NCBI GenBank assembly: GCA_002322035.1
Contig: DCNF01000056.1
Span: 40,911-52,131, forward strand
Length of the DNA stretch: 11,221 bases
DNA from: Geobacter sp. UBA1603
GTDB lineage: Bacteria > Desulfobacterota > Desulfuromonadia > Geobacterales > Pseudopelobacteraceae
Direction: 5' to 3'
The translations under genes and the position numbers were made by a program. This document shows positions 6,953 to 11,221 of the stretch, in pieces (position 1 is the first letter of the stretch; every line of letters begins with the position of its first letter). The notes below the pieces were generated by a model that worked only from the letters and a program-made list of their open reading frames with translations, was not told the DNA's origin and did no database searches.

Positions 6953-8262
6953 GGCTTGGCTTCCTTGAGAGTGGCGGTTATGGTGAAGCCGCTGCCGCCG
7001 TCGGGACGGCTCTTTATCTCGCCAAGCTCAACGGAGGAAAACAGTGGCGCCAGGGCGGATTTAAATTCAGTCGCGGCCTGGCTTGAGCGAGCGTCTCCCT
7101 TGATCCGGAGCGTGCGGCCATCCAGCTCAATCTCAAAAAGCCCGTTGATGCTTCCCCCTTTTGCATCTGCCAGGTTTTTCAGCAGGTCAAGCGCCGCAGC
7201 CCGGGACGATGAGGCCGCAAGTTTTCTCATCTCACCCTTGACTTCGGCAACTTCATCCACCGCCTTGGCACGGTTGGGGAATATCTCCCGGTACAGCGAG
7301 GCGATCGAAGTATTGAGCGAGGCGATATCGGCCGAAACGGCCCGGTATTGAAGCCACTGCGAAGCAAACAGCATGACTGCCGTGACGACGGTCAGCGCAG
7401 CCGTCATCATCAGGCGGCGGCGCAGGGCGCTCTCATCGGCCGTCCAGGCCAGATCTCCCCGGCGAAGGTCAGGAAGCCGGCCTGCCTGGCCAGCCAGGGC
7501 AACCGCCGCCAGACCAGCCAGTTTCTGGAAGTTCTGCTCGTTTTTGAAGACAGCACCTTGTTCTTCCGGCAGTTCAAGCCGGCTCAAACGGCCGGCCAAC
7601 GGTTCCGGAAACGACACCTCATCGGCGTGTTCGCCAAAAACGACGATCCGTTCAGGAGCTGCGCAGCCCGACGCTTCCAGGGCCGCCAGGGCACCCGCAG
7701 CCTGTTTACCGCGGTCCGCCGCCGAGAAAGCGGTGGTAAAGACCGTGTGGCCGGAGGCGACTACCGTCATGGCATCGTCGCCACAGATTGCGACATCGGC
7801 CGGGCATCCGGGCAGAAACGGCCAGGCGCAGGGTGCGAAGGTCACCACCTGCGGTTCGCAGCCGGCATCCCGAAGCAGTTCAATTGCCCGGACGACTTCA
7901 GCGCGGCGGGTCCAGATCGCCAGCCAGCGGCCTTCGCCGGCCGGCAGGGCATCGAACAGAGCTTCATGTACCGGCAGGGCGATTTCTCCCTGCAGATGGG
8001 CCGGGAGTACGTCGCGCACCTTACGGGCATCGGTCAGCGGCAAGTTGACCAGCCGGTGGGCGCACAGGGCAGGAGGAAGGCAAAGCACAACCCGCGGCGA
8101 GCCAGTGATGCCTTCGCCGATCTGCCGTGCGATATCGGCCGGACCATTGTCATGATCAAGGGCGCATTCGGCCGCTCCTGAAAAGGTCAGCTCTTTCCCG
8201 GTTACGCCGAAGCGGGCGGCGATGATGGTCTCTGCCGAATATTGTATGATCAGATAATCCAT
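6949..8262 (-). CDS. gspL: Type II secretion system protein GspL
   Basis: GspL links the cytoplasmic ATPase GspE to the periplasmic platform of type II secretion. The 437 residues show the family layout. Residues 1-260 are an actin-like cytoplasmic domain, including LPPALCAHRLVNLPLTDARK at 62-81, comparable with the PilM/GspL fold. The family mark PDLRRGD is at 264-270 just before the membrane. One helix lies at about 284-303 (LMMTAALTVVTAVMLFASQW), then a coiled coil and a PilN-like periplasmic domain ending FTITATLKEAKP. The ATG at 8262 is 13 bases after the glgP stop, with no clear Shine-Dalgarno. The stop overlaps gspM. No gspC-K genes lie in this window, so the partner subunits must be encoded elsewhere. 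Confidence 0.9.
   Translation of the reverse strand: MDYLIIQYSAETIIAARFGVTGKELTFSGAAECALDHDNGPADIARQIGEGITGSPRVVLCLPPALCAHRLVNLPLTDARKVRDVLPAHLQGEIALPVHEALFDALPAGEGRWLAIWTRRAEVVRAIELLRDAGCEPQVVTFAPCAWPFLPGCPADVAICGDDAMTVVASGHTVFTTAFSAADRGKQAAGALAALEASGCAAPERIVVFGEHADEVSFPEPLAGRLSRLELPEEQGAVFKNEQNFQKLAGLAAVALAGQAGRLPDLRRGDLAWTADESALRRRLMMTAALTVVTAVMLFASQWLQYRAVSADIASLNTSIASLYREIFPNRAKAVDEVAEVKGEMRKLAASSSRAAALDLLKNLADAKGGSINGLFEIELDGRTLRIKGDARSSQAATEFKSALAPLFSSVELGEIKSRPDGGSGFTITATLKEAKP
6960..6966 (-). promoter_or_regulatory. Strong ribosome binding site supporting the GTG start of gspM
   Basis: AAGGAAG on the minus strand within the 3' end of gspL, seven bases before GTG at 6952-6950. It favours the GTG over the in-frame ATG at 6940. 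Confidence 0.65.
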
Positions 8263-8275
8263 AGATTCGCGGACA

Positions 8276-10840
8276 TTATCCCCAGATCAGATAACCTGCT
8301 TCGTAAATATTCCCCAGTTCCCTGTGCTTTGGCATCACCCGCAGCATGAATCCGTGGCGGCCGCAGAAACGGCACTCGAATTCTCCGGTAAAACGGTATG
8401 ATCCGTCACTGCCCTCGCCGTCACGGTTGAGCGACACGGTTTCGCCCCCCTGGATATTGCCCTTGGAGTCGAGCACGCCGATGTAAGCCTCTACCGCTAT
8501 ATCGTTTACCGGGATTTCACCGAGGTGCACCCGGGCCGACACCGGCACGGTGCTGCCAACTGCCACGGCGTCTGAAGCCTCGGCCACAGCCTCTTCGATG
8601 CGCACCTGGGACCAGGCCCGGAACGTTTGTTCTTTCCAGCGGGCCAGGTCAAGCGCCAGGGCAAGATCGTCGTCCACCAGCCGCTTCCACTGGGCATAGG
8701 AAGGAAGATAGGAGTGCTCGGCATACTCCTGGACCATGCGATCGGTAGAAAAGACCGGGCAGAGGCTTTGCAGGGATGCTTTCATAAGGGCTACCCAGCC
8801 GCGGGGGACGTTGTCCGCCCCGCGCTCATAGTAAAGCGGCACGACTTCCTTTTCGAGCAGATCGTAGAGGGCCCTGCTCTCAACCTGGTTCTGGTACTCG
8901 ACATCTTCGTAGACTTCGCCTTTCCCGATGGCCCAGCCGTTGTTGCCCTGGTATCCTTCGCACCACCACCCGTCGAGAATACTCATGTTGAGGCCGCCGT
9001 TGAAAGCCACCTTCATGCCGCTGGTGCCGCTGGCCTCCATGGGGCGGAGCGGGGTGTTGAGCCAGACATCGACCCCCTGCACCAGATGCCGGGCAACCTC
9101 CATGTCGTAATCTTCAATAAAAACAATTCGGTGGCGGAAGCGCTCCTGGTGAGAGGTCTGCACCAGCTGGCGGATCAGCTCCTTCCCCTCCTGGTCCTGG
9201 GGGTGGGCCTTGCCGGCGAACAGGATCTGTACCGGCATCTCCGGGTTATTGAGAATCCGGGAAAGCCGGTCAAGGTCGCGCAGCAGCAGAGTGCCGCGTT
9301 TGTAGGTGGCAAAACGCCGGGCGAAACCGATGGTCAGCACCTCGGGGTCGAGCACCTCCTCGGCGGTGGCGATTTCCTTGGTGGTGGCGCCAACCTTAAC
9401 CAGCTGGGCCTTAAGCCGCTTGCGGGCAAAATCAACCAGCTTCTCACGGGTATTCTGCTGAATCCGCCATAATTCCGCATCGGGGATTTTGGCGATCCGG
9501 CGCCAGACACCGTGATCGGTCGGGTCGTCAAGCCAGCGGGTTCCAAGGTAGCGCACCAGCAGGCTGGCCATATGATTGGACATCCAGGTACGGGTGTGGA
9601 CGCCGTTGGTGATCGAGGTCAGCGGCAATTGCTCTTCGGGCAGTTCCGGCCAGAGATTTTTCCACATGCTTCGCGACACTTCGCCATGCAACTGGCTGAC
9701 GCCATTGGCGTGGCCGGCCAGCTTGATGGCCAATACCGCCATGCAGAAGCTCTCCTGCGGGTTTTTCGGATTCTGGCGCCCCAGACCGATGAAATCGTCC
9801 CGCGACAAACCGAGCATCCGATAATAGCGGGAGAAAAATTTATCGAACAGTTCGGGAGCAAAATGATCGATACCGGCTTCCACCGGGGTGTGGGTGGTGA
9901 AAATGTTGCCGGCACTGACGATTTCCCGCGCCTCTCTGAAATTGATCCCACGCTTTTCCATCAGGAGCCGGATCCGCTCCAGGGCCAGGAAAGCGGCGTG
10001 GCCTTCATTCATGTGGCAGACGTTGGGGATGATCCCCAATGCCCGCAGAGCACGAATCCCGCCGATCCCGAGCAGGATCTCCTGGATCATGCGCATTTCC
10101 TTGTCACCGAAGTACAACTGTGCCGTGATCAAACGATCCTCGGGACTGTTTGACTCAAGATTGGTGTCAAGCAGGTAGAGCGGCACCCGGCCGACCTGTA
10201 CCCGCCAGATGTTGAAGCGGAAACGACGCGGGCCGAATTCAAGTTCAATCTCGACCGGTGCCCCATTCTGATCGCGCTCCAGGGTCAGCGGTAAATTATA
10301 AAAATCATTCTCGGGGTAATACTCCTGCTGCCATCCCTCGTTGTTGAGATACTGGCGGAAATAGCCTTGGCGGTAGAGCAGCCCGACACCCACAAGCGGC
10401 AGGCCGAGGTCAGAAGCGCTTTTGAGGTGATCGCCGGCCAGGATGCCGAGACCGCCGGAATAAATCGGCAGTGACTCATGCAGACCGTACTCCATCGAAA
10501 AATAGGCCACCTGCATCCTGGACCCGCCGTTGGCATTCTTCTGAAACCAGGTTTTTTCCCTCAGGTACTCGGAAAGTTTTTCATCGACCATTTTCAGGTG
10601 AGCCATAAAACCTTCGTCGGTCTTGAGCGCCTCCAGGGTGGTCTGCTGAAGGATGCCGAGCATTTCGACCGGATTGTGGCGGGTGGACTGCCACAGGTCC
10701 TGATCAAGCCGGCGAAACAGATTGATGGCATCCGGTTCCCAGCACCACCAGAGGTTGTAGGCAATGCGTTGCAGGGCGGCCAGTTCATCGGTCAGTGACG
10801 GCACGACGGTGAATTTGTGCAGAATTTTAGTGAAGTCCAT
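8276..10840 (-). CDS. glgP: Alpha-glucan (glycogen/starch/maltodextrin) phosphorylase
   Basis: PLP enzyme that cleaves alpha-1,4-glucans with phosphate to give glucose-1-phosphate, in the cytoplasm. The 854 residues match the long bacterial/archaeal alpha-glucan phosphorylase class rather than the E. coli GlgP/MalP class. Its N-terminal DUF3417-type domain (about 12-100) carries YNLWWCWEPDA. The core has YFSMEYGLHESLPIYSGGLG at 113-132, then ITNGVHTRTW, GFARRFATYKR and the PLP site EASGTSGMKVAFNGGLN, with the PLP lysine at residue 610. The C-terminal 120 residues are beta-rich (VPVSARVHLGEIPVNDIAVE). The ATG at 10840 gives the usual N-terminus, with GAGGA upstream. It is the first gene after the only promoter-sized gap and runs into gspL with 13 bases between. 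It is complete, with no sign of damage. Confidence 0.96.
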   Translation of the reverse strand: MDFTKILHKFTVVPSLTDELAALQRIAYNLWWCWEPDAINLFRRLDQDLWQSTRHNPVEMLGILQQTTLEALKTDEGFMAHLKMVDEKLSEYLREKTWFQKNANGGSRMQVAYFSMEYGLHESLPIYSGGLGILAGDHLKSASDLGLPLVGVGLLYRQGYFRQYLNNEGWQQEYYPENDFYNLPLTLERDQNGAPVEIELEFGPRRFRFNIWRVQVGRVPLYLLDTNLESNSPEDRLITAQLYFGDKEMRMIQEILLGIGGIRALRALGIIPNVCHMNEGHAAFLALERIRLLMEKRGINFREAREIVSAGNIFTTHTPVEAGIDHFAPELFDKFFSRYYRMLGLSRDDFIGLGRQNPKNPQESFCMAVLAIKLAGHANGVSQLHGEVSRSMWKNLWPELPEEQLPLTSITNGVHTRTWMSNHMASLLVRYLGTRWLDDPTDHGVWRRIAKIPDAELWRIQQNTREKLVDFARKRLKAQLVKVGATTKEIATAEEVLDPEVLTIGFARRFATYKRGTLLLRDLDRLSRILNNPEMPVQILFAGKAHPQDQEGKELIRQLVQTSHQERFRHRIVFIEDYDMEVARHLVQGVDVWLNTPLRPMEASGTSGMKVAFNGGLNMSILDGWWCEGYQGNNGWAIGKGEVYEDVEYQNQVESRALYDLLEKEVVPLYYERGADNVPRGWVALMKASLQSLCPVFSTDRMVQEYAEHSYLPSYAQWKRLVDDDLALALDLARWKEQTFRAWSQVRIEEAVAEASDAVAVGSTVPVSARVHLGEIPVNDIAVEAYIGVLDSKGNIQGGETVSLNRDGEGSDGSYRFTGEFECRFCGRHGFMLRVMPKHRELGNIYEAGYLIWG

Positions 10841-10851
10841 GGTCTTTATGA

Positions 10852-10856
10852 TCCTC
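10852..10856 (-). promoter_or_regulatory. Ribosome binding site of glgP
   Basis: GAGGA on the minus strand, 11 bases before the glgP ATG. The spacing is a little long but it is the only candidate. Confidence 0.5.
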
Positions 10857-10881
10857 GTTTCAGAGATAGGAGCTGTGTTTC

Positions 10882-10898
10882 ATGCCGATTGCAGGCAT
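10882..10898 (-). repeat. Small inverted repeat in the glgP leader (ATGCC-N7-GGCAT)
   Basis: Five-base arms around a seven-base loop, about 42 bases upstream of the glgP start codon. It could form a weak hairpin in the transcript. There is no T-run, so it is not a terminator. It may be chance. Confidence 0.35.
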
Positions 10899-10930
10899 TC
10901 TGGCAATGGGTGATTCTGCCCGTCTTGTGG

Positions 10931-10951
10931 TGGTTCCCGGCACCGGAACCA
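10931..10951 (-). repeat. Inverted repeat TGGTTCC-N7-GGAACCA in the glgP leader
   Basis: Perfect seven-base arms separated by seven bases, in the untranslated leader between the predicted promoter and glgP. As RNA it forms a stable GC-containing hairpin; as DNA it could be an operator. Neither strand has a T-run after it, so a rho-independent terminator is unlikely. Confidence 0.5.
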
Positions 10952-10996
10952 TTAACAGGATTCGATAGATGCACTCTGCCGATACGAGCCTGGCGG

Positions 10997-11014
10997 CATC
11001 ATGACGGTATGATG
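10997..11014. promoter_or_regulatory. Candidate operator CATCAT-N6-ATGATG over the -10 element
   Basis: A perfect inverted repeat with six-base arms and a six-base centre covers the predicted -10 and part of the spacer. A third copy of ATGATG at 11017-11022 overlaps the -35. A dimeric repressor bound here would block the promoter. No regulator gene is present in the window, so its identity is unknown. Confidence 0.45.
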
Positions 11015-11026
11015 GAATGATGTCAA
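10998..11026 (-). promoter_or_regulatory. Predicted sigma70-type promoter for glgP and downstream genes
   Basis: On the minus strand a perfect -35 TTGACA (11026-11021) is followed after exactly 17 bases by CATGAT (11003-10998), which matches four of six bases of the -10 consensus. Transcription would begin near 10990, giving a leader of about 150 nt before glgP. It is the best promoter-like sequence in the only large intergenic gap of the window and faces the gene run. Confidence 0.65.
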
Positions 11027-11058
11027 GCGGCATGGGAGTGACCGATCACACCAGGAAA

Positions 11059-11221
11059 CTACCAGCTGTAGTCGATCGCCAGCCGCAGAAAAGGCGCGCC
11101 GTCGAGCCGTACGTCCTGGCGGGGGCCGTCATGGAACAAAAATTTCCGCTCAAAGGCATAACCGGCGGCTGCCGAAATTTTGACCGGCGGGATCGGCAGG
11201 TAGTCGACGCCTCCGATCAGT
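11059..11221 (-). CDS. C-terminal end of a probable outer-membrane beta-barrel protein (5' end outside window)
   Basis: Only the last 53 codons are visible, read on the minus strand to TAG at 11061-11059. The fragment alternates polar and hydrophobic residues, including GGVDYLPIPPVKISAAAGYA near its start and FLRLAIDYSW at the very end. A final beta-strand with a C-terminal aromatic residue (Trp) is the classical signal recognised by the BAM outer-membrane assembly machinery, so a small outer-membrane barrel or porin-like protein is the best guess. The family cannot be named from this piece. It lies upstream of glgP on the same strand, without a visible terminator between them. Confidence 0.6.
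   Translation of the reverse strand, partial: LIGGVDYLPIPPVKISAAAGYAFERKFLFHDGPRQDVRLDGAPFLRLAIDYSW

Larger units (their letters stand above)
10841..11058 (-). other. Intergenic regulatory region before glgP
   Basis: This 218-base gap lies between the stop of the upstream partial gene and glgP. It holds the promoter, operator-like repeat and leader hairpins listed separately, plus GTGA-N4-TCAC at 11038-11049 about 12 bases upstream of the -35. I see no terminator for the upstream gene: no stem is followed by a T-run. No convincing small gene is present on either strand; the plus-strand open frame at 10817-11020 overlaps the glgP start and has no protein-like composition. Confidence 0.6.

Noticed and set aside
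7348..8181. 277-codon open frame on the plus strand
   Set aside because: It lies wholly antisense to gspL, is rich in Arg, Gln and Gly in a way typical of GC-rich shadow frames, and shows no domain or ribosome binding site.
8627..10153. Two long plus-strand open frames (281 and 213 codons) opposite glgP
   Set aside because: glgP is intact and conserved throughout, and the opposite-frame proteins have no recognisable motif.
10931..10951. Rho-independent terminator for the gene upstream of glgP
   Set aside because: The stem is good but no T-run follows on either strand.
10817..11020. 67-codon plus-strand open frame in the glgP upstream region
   Set aside because: It overlaps the glgP start, runs through the predicted promoter, has no ribosome binding site I can support, and has no protein-like pattern.
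11038..11049. CRP/FNR-type site (GTGA-N4-TCAC)
   Set aside because: The spacing between TGA and TCA is four bases, not the six required for CRP or FNR sites, and the arms are only four bases.
1..11221. Mobile elements, CRISPR array, tRNA or rRNA
   Set aside because: I found no transposase or integrase, no regularly spaced repeats, and no tRNA- or rRNA-like sequence. Genes fill nearly all of the window.

Overview
The window is GC-rich and tightly packed. Every gene I can support is on the minus strand, so transcription runs from high to low coordinates. It holds type II secretion parts (gspL, gspM, gspN), an RNase J gene and a free-standing GspE-N/MshEN protein. That mix suggests a Gram-negative bacterium of the Desulfuromonadales/Geobacter type. 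This is inferred from gene content and protein style only; no rRNA or marker search was possible.

Layout in transcription order. (1) 11221-11059: the last 53 residues of a protein ending in a beta-strand-like segment with a terminal Trp, as in many outer-membrane barrels. (2) 11058-10841: the only real gap. It has a strong sigma70-like promoter (TTGACA, 17 bp, CATGAT), a perfect inverted repeat CATCAT-N6-ATGATG over the -10, and a leader of about 150 nt with two small inverted repeats. (3) 10840-8276: alpha-glucan phosphorylase (glgP). (4) 8262-5568: gspL, gspM and gspN, inner-membrane platform proteins of a type II secretion system whose other genes are not here. (5) 5543-4416: a protein with a GspE-N/MshEN domain, a linker and a GAF-like C-terminus, with no ATPase domain. 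(6) 4419-2907: nadD, rsfS and rlmH (NAD synthesis, ribosome silencing, 23S rRNA methylation). (7) 2903-2181: a PlsC-type acyltransferase. (8) 2179-1585: a 61-residue two-helix membrane protein and a 133-residue membrane-anchored TPR-like protein. (9) 1588-1: RNase J, lacking only its last residues at the window edge.

From glgP to rnj no gap exceeds 24 bp. Six junctions overlap by 1-4 bases (GTGA, ATGA three times, TTGA, TAATG), so the set looks like one long, translationally coupled transcription unit with its main promoter in front of glgP. It joins storage-glucan breakdown, secretion-platform parts, NAD synthesis, ribosome maturation, phospholipid synthesis and RNA turnover.

The most interesting candidate is the gspL-gspM-gspN-MshEN block. 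The GspE N-domain normally docks on GspL, and MshEN domains are known c-di-GMP receptors. A stand-alone N-domain protein beside gspL could be a nucleotide-responsive regulator or adaptor of the platform. I see no phage, IS element, CRISPR array, tRNA or rRNA.
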